64,000 bases of DNA from Lachnospiraceae bacterium. GTDB taxonomy: Bacteria; Bacillota; Clostridia; Lachnospirales; Lachnospiraceae. Both the position numbers and the translations under genes were made by a program. Shown here piece by piece: positions 46,573-52,715 of the stretch (position 1 is the first letter of the stretch; every line of letters starts with the position of its first letter). The stretch covers positions 56,849-120,848 of the forward strand of contig JAFSYI010000061.1 in NCBI GenBank assembly GCA_017450065.1. The letters are read 5' to 3'. The notes under the pieces are model-generated. The model saw only the letters and a program-made list of their open reading frames with translations. It did no database searches and was not told the origin of the DNA.

Positions 46573-47994
46573 ATGCTGAATAAGGTTTTAAAGATTGTTG
46601 GAATAGTGTTCGGAAGCCTCGTACTGCTTGGAATCATGGCTTATGGAGCCATGTCATATTATTTCAGATACAGATTTCCGTACGGAACATATATCAACAA
46701 CGTAAATGCCGCCACGTTCACAACAGAGCAGATGAACGATTATCTTCTCAGGAATTATATTCCGGGAGTTGATTATTCAAACATATCGCTTCTGGTCGAG
46801 GGGCGTGACGGCTACAGTGAGACCATAAAATGTGCGGATATTGAGCTTAAGGCAGATATGACAGGTGAACTTAACCGTATAATGAGTGATCAGAAACCGT
46901 ATGAATGGATTGTTTCCTGGCTGTATCCGATTCAGTATAAGGTGACACCAAGTATCACATATGATGAGAAAGCTCTCAGGGAAGAGGTTGGGAAGCTTAA
47001 ATGCGTAAACGGGTCGGAATATAAGAAAAAACCTGTGGTCCGCCTGGAACCGGATGATAACGGATATCATCTGTATGATGAGATAAAGGACAGGGCTGAT
47101 GCGGACAGGATATTTGAGATGGCAAGAACCGCTCTTGATAACATAGATAAAAGTGTTATTGAGATGGATATAGAAGACTGCTATATCGCTCATGAGATCC
47201 CGTCTGAATATAAAGATGTCATTTCTCTGTATGATAAGATAGAAAAGCTTAAGGCTGCCAGGATTACTTTTCAGGATGACAAGCTTAAATATACCCTCAA
47301 TGGTGATCTGGCTGTCTCATGGCTTCAAAAAGGTGAAGACGGACTTCCGTTTGTTGATGAAAAGGGAGATCTCGTATTTGACGAAACAAGGCTGGAGGGG
47401 TATACTGATTTCCTGTCCGATGTTTTTAATACGACCGGAGGATATATAGACTGGGTAAAGCATTCGGGAGGAACGGTTACTCTTAAGAATTCGATGCCGG
47501 GATATATAGTTGACAAAACGGCAGAGAAGGAGAAGATAAAGGAGCAGCTGTTAAGAGGCGGTGCGCTGAAGAGAAGACCTCTGTACGAATCTGAAGGAAA
47601 CGGGCGTGGGAACGACCGGGTCGGTAAAACCTATATAGAAGTGGATATGGGTGAGCAGAAGCTGTACTATTATGTTGACGGTCAGCTTAGTATGAGCTCT
47701 GATGTGGTTACCGGTAATCTGGCAAAGGGTAACGGAACTCCCTCGAAGCTCTGTTATGTATATTTTAAACAGAGGAACAGAACGCTTCGCGGAAGGGATT
47801 ATGCGACTTTCGTGAATTATTGGATGGCGGTGACCGGCCATATCGGAATACATGATGCCACGTGGAGAAACAAATTCGGAGGCAATATTTACAAGACGGC
47901 AGGTTCTCACGGCTGTATAAATGTCCCGAAGGATTTCGCGGGAAAATTATATGAGGTCGTCGAGGTGGGAACACCCTGTATCATGTACTATTGA
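46573..47994 (+). CDS. L,D-transpeptidase (YkuD) with peptidoglycan-binding-4-like region
   Basis: A 473-residue membrane-anchored protein. One N-terminal helix lies at residues ~8-30. Residues ~35-330 resemble the PG_binding_4-type repeats that precede YkuD domains in Clostridia. The C-terminal YkuD domain (~355-473) has 'TYIEVDMGEQKLYYYVDGQ', 'HDATWRNKFGG' and the active-site SHGCIN with C448. It forms 3-3 crosslinks in peptidoglycan or attaches proteins to the wall. ilvB lies only 36 bp upstream, but the functions are unrelated. Confidence 0.92.
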   Translation: MLNKVLKIVGIVFGSLVLLGIMAYGAMSYYFRYRFPYGTYINNVNAATFTTEQMNDYLLRNYIPGVDYSNISLLVEGRDGYSETIKCADIELKADMTGELNRIMSDQKPYEWIVSWLYPIQYKVTPSITYDEKALREEVGKLKCVNGSEYKKKPVVRLEPDDNGYHLYDEIKDRADADRIFEMARTALDNIDKSVIEMDIEDCYIAHEIPSEYKDVISLYDKIEKLKAARITFQDDKLKYTLNGDLAVSWLQKGEDGLPFVDEKGDLVFDETRLEGYTDFLSDVFNTTGGYIDWVKHSGGTVTLKNSMPGYIVDKTAEKEKIKEQLLRGGALKRRPLYESEGNGRGNDRVGKTYIEVDMGEQKLYYYVDGQLSMSSDVVTGNLAKGNGTPSKLCYVYFKQRNRTLRGRDYATFVNYWMAVTGHIGIHDATWRNKFGGNIYKTAGSHGCINVPKDFAGKLYEVVEVGTPCIMYY

Positions 47995-48046
47995 GAAGTA
48001 GGGTGTGCGTTATGAACAGGCTGAAATACAGTTCTTACAAGAACGA

Positions 48047-48075
48047 TTGACAATCTGTGTTCTGGAATTTATGCT
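48047..48075 (+). promoter_or_regulatory. Probable serC promoter
   Basis: TTGACA (48047-48052) and TATGCT (48070-48075) are spaced 17 bp. A degenerate copy of the MITE-end motif (CTGTTCTGAATA, 48076-48087) follows the -10 immediately, so it would straddle the start of transcription. Confidence 0.6.
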
Positions 48076-48133
48076 CTGTTCTGAATAATAAGGTTTTAAA
48101 TTTTAAAAGATATATTTATGTAGGAGGAGAAGA

Positions 48134-49216
48134 ATGAAAAGAGTGTACAACTTTTCGGCAGGTCCCGCAGTTTTACCTGAGGAAGTATTAAAAGAAGCTG
48201 CAGATGAGATGCTTGATTACAGGGGAAGCGGCATGTCCGTTATGGAGATGAGCCACCGTTCCAAGGTGTATGATAACATCATCAAAGAGGCAGAAGCTGA
48301 TCTTCGTGAGCTGATGAACATTCCCGATAATTATAAGGTGCTGTTCCTTCAGGGTGGTGCGAGCCAGTTCTTCGCTGAGGTTCCGATGAACATGATGAAG
48401 AATAAGAAGGCAGGCTATATCGTAACCGGTCAGTGGGCGAAGAAGGCTTATCAGGAGGCTAAGATCTACGGCGAGGCAGTAGAGCTTGCTTCTTCGGCGG
48501 ACAAGACTTTCTCATATATTCCCGACTGTTCGGATCTTCCGATCACAGATGATATGGATTACGTATATATCTGCGAGAATAACACAATATACGGAACCAA
48601 GTTCAAGACTCTTCCGAATACCAAGGGTAAGGATCTGGTGGCAGACGTTTCTTCATGCTTCTTATCCGAGCCTGTTGATGTCTCAAAGTATGCGGTTATT
48701 TACGGCGGCGTTCAGAAGAATGTCGGTCCCGCAGGCTGCGTTATAGCAATTATCCGTGAGGATCTTATTACAGATGATGTCCTTCCCGGAACTCCTACCA
48801 TGCTTAAGTGGAAGACTCAGGCTGATGCCGATTCACTGTACAATACTCCTCCGTGCTATACGATATATATCTGCGGCAAGGTATTTAAGTGGCTTAAGAA
48901 AATGGGCGGCCTTGAGGCAATGAAGGAGCTTAATGAGAAGAAGGCAAAGATCCTTTATGATTATCTTGATGAGAGCAGGCTGTTCAAGGGTACTGTTGAA
49001 AAGGAGAGCCGTTCTCTTATGAACGTTCCTTTTGTTACCGGAAATGAAGAGCTTGATGCCAAGTTCGTAAAGGAAGCCAAAGAAGCAGGCTTCGAGAACC
49101 TTAAGGGACACAGGACCGTGGGAGGAATGAGAGCTTCCATTTACAATGCAATGCCGATAGAAGGTGTTGAGGCACTGGTTAAGTTCATGAAGGAATTTGA
49201 GAAGAACAACGCATAA
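48134..49216 (+). CDS. serC: Phosphoserine aminotransferase
   Basis: A 360-residue PLP enzyme making 3-phosphoserine from 3-phosphohydroxypyruvate. It begins 'VYNFSAGPAVLPEEVLKEA' and has 'RGSGMSVMEMSHRSKVY', 'LFLQGGASQFFAEVPMN', the PLP lysine in 'YGGVQKNVGPAGC' and 'GHRTVGGMRASIYNAMP' near the end. AGGAGGAG precedes the ATG. serA follows after an 85-bp gap, so the serine pathway genes are clustered. Confidence 0.97.
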   Translation: MKRVYNFSAGPAVLPEEVLKEAADEMLDYRGSGMSVMEMSHRSKVYDNIIKEAEADLRELMNIPDNYKVLFLQGGASQFFAEVPMNMMKNKKAGYIVTGQWAKKAYQEAKIYGEAVELASSADKTFSYIPDCSDLPITDDMDYVYICENNTIYGTKFKTLPNTKGKDLVADVSSCFLSEPVDVSKYAVIYGGVQKNVGPAGCVIAIIREDLITDDVLPGTPTMLKWKTQADADSLYNTPPCYTIYICGKVFKWLKKMGGLEAMKELNEKKAKILYDYLDESRLFKGTVEKESRSLMNVPFVTGNEELDAKFVKEAKEAGFENLKGHRTVGGMRASIYNAMPIEGVEALVKFMKEFEKNNA

Positions 49217-49247
49217 ATATGTGACCGTAATATTTTTTGTTATTTGG

Positions 49248-49264
49248 CTGTTCTGAACAGTTAC
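49248..49264 (+). repeat. MITE-end-like motif upstream of serA
   Basis: CTGTTCTGAACAGTTAC differs by one base from the 17-bp end of the MITE. It lies 45 bp before the serA start in a spacer of only ~93 bp, so no full element can be present. Confidence 0.7.
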
Positions 49265-49309
49265 AGATAAAGACGGATTTCAGAAGCAATAATAAGGAGA
49301 TTGATCAAG

Positions 49310-50473
49310 ATGTTCAAGTATACATGTTTAAATCCCATAGCAGCTGTCGGACTTGAGAAGTTCACTGCCGATTATGAGAAGACGGAAGATATAAAAGAGG
49401 CACAGGGTGTACTGGTAAGAAGTGCATCAATGCATGAGATGGAGCTGCCTGAGGAGCTTCTGTGTGTTGCAAGGGCAGGTGCAGGCGTTAACAATATACC
49501 ACTTGATGAATGCGCAAAGAAGGGTATTGTGGTATTCAATACTCCCGGCGCCAATGCAAACGGAGTTAAAGAGCTGGTAATCGCCGGAATGCTGCTGGCT
49601 TCACGTGATGTGGTTGGCGGAATCAACTGGGTTAAAGGCGCTGCTTCAGAGGCTGATATTGCCAAGATGGCAGAAAAAGAGAAGAAGAAATTCGCAGGAA
49701 CTGAGATCCAGGATAAAAAGCTCGGTATTATCGGACTCGGAGCCATCGGTGTAAGAGTTGCCAACGTGGCAAAGCATCTCGGAATGGAGGTATATGGATA
49801 TGATCCGTATATTTCGGTAGACGCTGCATGGAATCTTTCACGCGATATCAAGCATGTTCATGACATTAATGAAATATATGAGCAGTGCGATATCATAACC
49901 ATTCATGTCCCTCTCATGGACAGCACAAGAAACACGATCGATAAGGAAGCCATTGACAAGATGAAAAATGGCGTCATCATACTTAACTTCGCAAGGGATC
50001 TTCTGGTTGAGGAAGCTGTAGTGCTTGATGCCATTAAGGCAGGAAAGGTACGTAAGTATGTTTCTGACTTCCCGAATCCGACAACAGCAGGCCAGGAGGG
50101 ATGTATCGTGATCCCGCACCTTGGAGCATCAACCGAGGAATCGGAAGACAACTGTGCGAAGATGGCCGTTAAGGAGCTTATGAATTATCTTGAGAACGGA
50201 AATATCGTTAATTCGGTTAATTTCCCTAACTGCGACATGGGCGTATGCACGAATGCGGGACGTATTGCGGTTATGCATAAGAACGTTGCAAATATGATCT
50301 CAAGATTCACGGGTATCTTCGGTGAGGTAGGTCTTAATATTTCAGACATGACCAATAAGTCCAAGGGTGAGTATGCTTATACCATGATGGATCTGGATGT
50401 TCCGGCAACAGATGAGATCATTAAGAAGCTTGAGGCTGTTGACGGAGTTATCCGTGTAAGAGTTGTAAAATAA
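49310..50473 (+). CDS. serA: D-3-phosphoglycerate dehydrogenase
   Basis: A 387-residue NAD-dependent 2-hydroxyacid dehydrogenase of the short SerA type. It has 'GAGVNNIPLDECAKKGIVVFNTPGANANGVKEL', the NAD loop 'GLGAIGVRVANVAKHLG', catalytic Arg/Glu/His regions ('NFARDLLVEE', 'PHLGASTEESEDNCA') and a C-terminal ACT-like domain ('FGEVGLNISDMTNKSKGEYAYTMMDLD'). AAGGAG is one base from TTG 49301 but ten from ATG 49310, so the ATG was chosen. First step of serine synthesis, with serC upstream. Confidence 0.95.
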   Translation: MFKYTCLNPIAAVGLEKFTADYEKTEDIKEAQGVLVRSASMHEMELPEELLCVARAGAGVNNIPLDECAKKGIVVFNTPGANANGVKELVIAGMLLASRDVVGGINWVKGAASEADIAKMAEKEKKKFAGTEIQDKKLGIIGLGAIGVRVANVAKHLGMEVYGYDPYISVDAAWNLSRDIKHVHDINEIYEQCDIITIHVPLMDSTRNTIDKEAIDKMKNGVIILNFARDLLVEEAVVLDAIKAGKVRKYVSDFPNPTTAGQEGCIVIPHLGASTEESEDNCAKMAVKELMNYLENGNIVNSVNFPNCDMGVCTNAGRIAVMHKNVANMISRFTGIFGEVGLNISDMTNKSKGEYAYTMMDLDVPATDEIIKKLEAVDGVIRVRVVK

Positions 50474-50509
50474 CGTAGTGATGAAGTGAACAGGACACAG
50501 TGAACAGGA

Positions 50510-50547
50510 AAAAGACACGGGGAACAGGAACCTTCCCCGTGTCTTTT
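50510..50547. terminator. Strong intrinsic terminator after serA
   Basis: AAAAGACACGGGGAA (50510-50524) and TTCCCCGTGTCTTTT (50533-50547) form a perfect 15-bp stem with an 8-base loop; the A- and T-tracts allow both directions. It lies between convergent serA and the small minus-strand gene. Short GTGAACAGGA repeats precede it. Confidence 0.9.
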
Positions 50548-50578
50548 GATGTTTTGCCGTGTATTGTTCCTGATTCCC

Positions 50579-50839
50579 TTAAAGCTTGAAATCAAAATCC
50601 GGTCCCATATCTTCTCTATACTTATTTTCCGCTTCAACACCCTGCTCGGAAGCAAGATCCATATATTTTATGAACACATCTTCGATAGGCAGCCCCATTT
50701 CCTTTGAAAGCTCCTCCATAACCGGACGCAGCCTGTCAAGCTGCTCCGACACATGTGTATTCTGGGGATCGATATCCTTAAGAACGTCCTCCGCATATTT
50801 ATTTATCCTGTTTAAAAATTCCCTGTCCTTATCTGTCAT
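50579..50839 (-). CDS. Small hypothetical helical protein
   Basis: An 86-residue acidic protein starting at the ATG whose complement is 50837-50839, with AAAGGAC upstream. The longer frame to 50974 has no site and would add a non-protein-like N-terminus. Mostly helical: 'DKDREFLNRINKYAEDVLKDID', 'LRPVMEELSKEMGLPIEDVFIKYMDLASE'. No family recognised; the composition is that of a soluble cytoplasmic protein. Confidence 0.7.
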   Translation of the reverse strand: MTDKDREFLNRINKYAEDVLKDIDPQNTHVSEQLDRLRPVMEELSKEMGLPIEDVFIKYMDLASEQGVEAENKYREDMGPDFDFKL

Positions 50840-51130
50840 GACTTGTGTCCTTTCTTTCCTGATAGTAACAACTAAAGTATAAATATACCTTATCATATAA
50901 ATCCACAGCAGACAAGGGAACCGTTTCCCTATGGCTTCATTATTGACGGATACTGATCTCAAGTTTTGAAGCAAAATTGGCTCAATCCCAGTAATGGCAA
51001 GGGATTGATCCGTTTCTTCTGTATGGCTTATTTACTTCTGTTTGGGTGTAGATGTGATTTTTTGCCTGGCGGCATTGTCTATAAAAGGAAGCTTCGCCTT
51101 ACGGCGAACCTTTGAATTGAAATGGGCTGT

Positions 51131-51280
51131 CAACTACACATGTTACGGCATGTGTTGACAACGGTATAGCTGCAAAAATTGAAGAAGGAAGTAACGTAAG
51201 CATTTTGGTAATACAACGTAAGAATAAGCTTGAGTTCGTTAGCTTGGTAGAAAAGGATTTTTCAAAATCGGTTAAATAAG
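51131..51280 (+). pseudogene. Possible coding remnant
   Basis: A 50-codon open frame without ATG or ribosome binding site. It ends TAA at 51280 and reads in part 'DNGIAAKIEEGSNVSILVIQRKNK' then 'EFVSLVEKDFSKSVK'. Its composition is protein-like, but the frame upstream is closed. It could be the tail of a deleted gene; family unknown. Confidence 0.3.
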
Positions 51281-51429
51281 AATAAACCTGAGGACATCAC
51301 GACTCACGGGTTTAAGTGAGACAAAAACCTTCCTGGCATAGGGAAGTATTATCTCAAATACCTCTCTTTTAATGGATATCTTTGAACTGATAAGAAGGTT
51401 TCCACTCCCTGAGATAGTTAACGTATTAA

Positions 51430-51458
51430 TTGAAAAAGAGGGTATAAAATGCTACAAT
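51430..51458 (+). promoter_or_regulatory. Promoter of the BrnT/BrnA-like operon
   Basis: TTGAAA (51430-51435) and TACAAT (51453-51458) are spaced 17 bp. The start codon is 38 bp downstream of the -10. Confidence 0.7.
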
Positions 51459-51495
51459 ATTATTAGTAAAAAATAGAACGGAGCATGACTATAAA

Positions 51496-51897
51496 TTGAA
51501 CTCAGATGATAGTAGGTATGTTGGATTCGCCCTTGGAGAAATTCAATTTGAATATGATGAGTATAAAAATCAAAAGAATATAGAAAAGCATGGAATATCA
51601 TTCAAAAGCGCAGCACGTGTCTTTTTTGATTATGATCGTATTGAGTATTTTGATGAACAGGAAAGCCGAGAAGAGGACCGATTTGATATTATAGGAGATT
51701 TATCTGCCGGAAGCATAAACCTGTTTGGAGGCAATGATTCAACTATCGGGAACATAGGAAAGGACACGGTGGTTTTTGTTGTTTATACCGAACGGGTTAA
51801 GTATATAAGGGATAATAAAGAAGTTGAAGTCATCAGGATCATATCGGCAAGATATGCAACCAGTTTTGAAAGGGGAATCTATTATGGTAAATACTGA
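51496..51897 (+). CDS. brnT: BrnT-family toxin (RelE-fold)
   Basis: A 133-residue protein, somewhat longer than usual for BrnT (~90 aa). The family pattern is 'FEYDEYKNQKNIEKHGISFKSAARVFFD' (FEWDExKxxxNxxKHGVxFExA) at residues ~17-44, then 'VFVVYTER' and 'RIISARYATSFERGIYY' at the C-terminus. An extra ~20 residues lie between (containing 'LSAGSINLFGGNDSTIG'). Start is TTG 51496, with GGAG ~10 bases upstream. BrnT is a ribonuclease toxin of type II systems; the antitoxin overlaps its 3' end. Confidence 0.85.
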   Translation: MNSDDSRYVGFALGEIQFEYDEYKNQKNIEKHGISFKSAARVFFDYDRIEYFDEQESREEDRFDIIGDLSAGSINLFGGNDSTIGNIGKDTVVFVVYTERVKYIRDNKEVEVIRIISARYATSFERGIYYGKY

Positions 51898-52078
51898 TAA
51901 TATATCTAAAGAATTAGCTAAAGAGTTGGCTTTCACAGAAGAAGAAATAGAAGAATTGATTGAAGGAAGAAATAAACCTATTGTGTTTGATGAAGACTGT
52001 CCGGAGACAACACCGGAAAGAGCATTGAAGTTTCGTAGAGTAAATCCACCACGGAACAGACAAGAAATGAGGGCCTAG
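51884..52078 (+). CDS. BrnA-like antitoxin
   Basis: A 64-residue acidic protein starting at ATG 51884, inside the toxin gene (14-base overlap), behind AAAGGGG. Reads 'SKELAKELAFTEEEIEEL' then 'KPIVFDEDCPETTPERALKF', a pattern seen in small antitoxins beside BrnT genes in Clostridia. The usual BrnA ribbon-helix-helix C-terminus is not clear; it ends soon after. Antitoxin role is inferred from order, overlap and size. Confidence 0.7.
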   Translation: MVNTDNISKELAKELAFTEEEIEELIEGRNKPIVFDEDCPETTPERALKFRRVNPPRNRQEMRA

Positions 52079-52246
52079 TATTGCATTACCATAAGGATGT
52101 GAAGACAGGGGTGAAATATGTTATGGGTGAGAAATAAGGAAGAATTGTGCGTTCACTTTGCGTTCACCTGTAAAATCAATGAAGAATTGACTCACTCAAA
52201 CCTCCTATTTATCAGTGTTTCAGGACTTTGGGCTTTTTAAACCAAT

Positions 52247-52268
52247 GTTCGAGTCCCGTCTCGCGCTC
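52247..52268 (+). other. tRNA 3'-end-like fragment, possible attachment-site remnant
   Basis: GTTCGAGTCCCGTCTCGCGC resembles the T-loop, T-stem 3' strand and acceptor 3' strand of a tRNA (Leu-type by eye), but the T-stem 5' strand (CCAAT) does not pair and no CCA follows. No cloverleaf can be built upstream, so it is not a functional tRNA. Integrases often use this part of tRNA genes as att core, and an integrase remnant lies 100 bp away. Confidence 0.5.
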
Positions 52269-52283
52269 TGGTGAAAAGTAGTC

Positions 52284-52320
52284 GGAAGCCTGTAAATATA
52301 AGGCTTCCGCTATTTTTTTA
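52284..52320 (+). terminator. Intrinsic terminator-like hairpin
   Basis: GGAAGCCT (52284-52291) and AGGCTTCC (52301-52308) form a perfect 8-bp stem with loop GTAAATATA, followed by GCTATTTTTTTATTT. It looks like an authentic terminator of the vanished tRNA or a passenger gene. Confidence 0.7.
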
Positions 52321-52365
52321 TTTCTTCAAAAAGTGGTACAGTTTGGCACAGTATATACATTGTGA

Positions 52366-52500
52366 CTACTTTGCCAACCCATAAAGTTTATTCCAGGTAT
52401 CCTTATCTACCCCTTCAAGCCTTGATACACGCTTCCTGTAGTGGTCCGTAGTGGCCGGATCGAGATGGCCTGCCATATACTGCACTTCGGCAGAATTAAG
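52366..52500 (-). pseudogene. C-terminal remnant of a tyrosine recombinase/integrase
   Basis: Reading the minus strand from 52500 to the stop at 52366-52368 gives ~44 codons: 'NSAEVQYMAGHLDPATTDHYRKRV', then 'SRLEGVDKDTWNKLYGLAK'. The GH-(x)n-HY pattern (here MAGHLDPATTDHYRK) is the catalytic end of tyrosine recombinases, with the nucleophile Tyr in DHYRK. The frame breaks exactly where the REP-like hairpin begins, so the rest of the gene is gone. It indicates a decayed integrated element. Confidence 0.7.
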
Positions 52501-52501
52501 T

Positions 52502-52566
52502 AAACAAGGGGACGGTTCCCCGGTTCATTTATTTCAAAAAGTGAACCGGGGAACCGTCCCCTGTTT
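52502..52566. repeat. REP-like palindrome with GGGGACGG arms
   Basis: GGGGACGGTTCCCCGGTTCA (52508-52527) pairs perfectly with TGAACCGGGGAACCGTCCCC (52542-52561), and the pairing extends with AAACA/TGTTT on the outside. The loop is 14 bases. GGGGACGG...CCGTCCCC hairpins are dispersed in many Firmicute genomes and in some lineages go with RAYT (TnpA-REP) transposases. It abuts the truncated integrase. Confidence 0.85.
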
Positions 52567-52590
52567 CATTCTGTTTCATTACCAATTAGA

Positions 52591-52617
52591 CATGAAAAAT
52601 GACCGAATAGACACAAG
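52591..52617 (+). repeat. 27-bp block upstream of the giant surface-protein gene (copy 1)
   Basis: Begins CATGAAAAATGACCG and ends GAATAGACACAAG. It is identical to 62560-62586, and an ACCAA(A)T stretch before it is shared as well. It lies 99 bp before the ATG at 52716. The second copy is upstream of the other secreted-protein gene. Confidence 0.85.
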
Positions 52618-52715
52618 CCATACACATATACATGCATTTGTGACAATATATAAACTGAGACACTGTAAAACCCTGCTTATTTTGAATAGATCATCAACAT
52701 GGAAGGAGAACATCT

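Larger units (their letters stand above)
50840..51495. other. 656-bp gene-poor stretch upstream of the BrnT-like gene
   Basis: No intact gene. It holds a 24-base segment (50934-50957) that recurs with one difference at 61013-61036, an inverted repeat TCAATCCC (50982-50989) / GGGATTGA (51001-51008), a short decayed-looking coding remnant (51131-51280), and the BrnT-operon promoter. It reads like the junk edge of a former insertion. Confidence 0.5.
52079..52715. other. 637-bp spacer with integration debris
   Basis: No intact gene. In order it contains a tRNA-3'-end-like fragment (52247-52268), a GGAAGCC/GGCTTCC hairpin with a T-tract (52284-52320), a minus-strand integrase C-terminal remnant (52366-52500), a REP-like hairpin (52502-52566), a 10-bp tandem repeat CTGTTTCATT (52561-52580) and a 27-bp block shared with 62560-62586. 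Confidence 0.7.

Noticed and set aside
48031-48044. GTTCTTACAAGAAC as a regulator site
   Set aside because: Only two 6-base arms; such short palindromes are expected by chance. Noted only because it lies just before the serC promoter.
50982-51008. Inverted repeat TCAATCCC/GGGATTGA as a terminator or att site
   Set aside because: Stem of 8 bp with an 11-base loop and no T-tract; no partner copy found in the window.
52190-52272. Intact tRNA gene
   Set aside because: The 3' third is tRNA-like, but the T-stem does not pair, no D-arm or anticodon arm can be drawn upstream, and CCA is missing.
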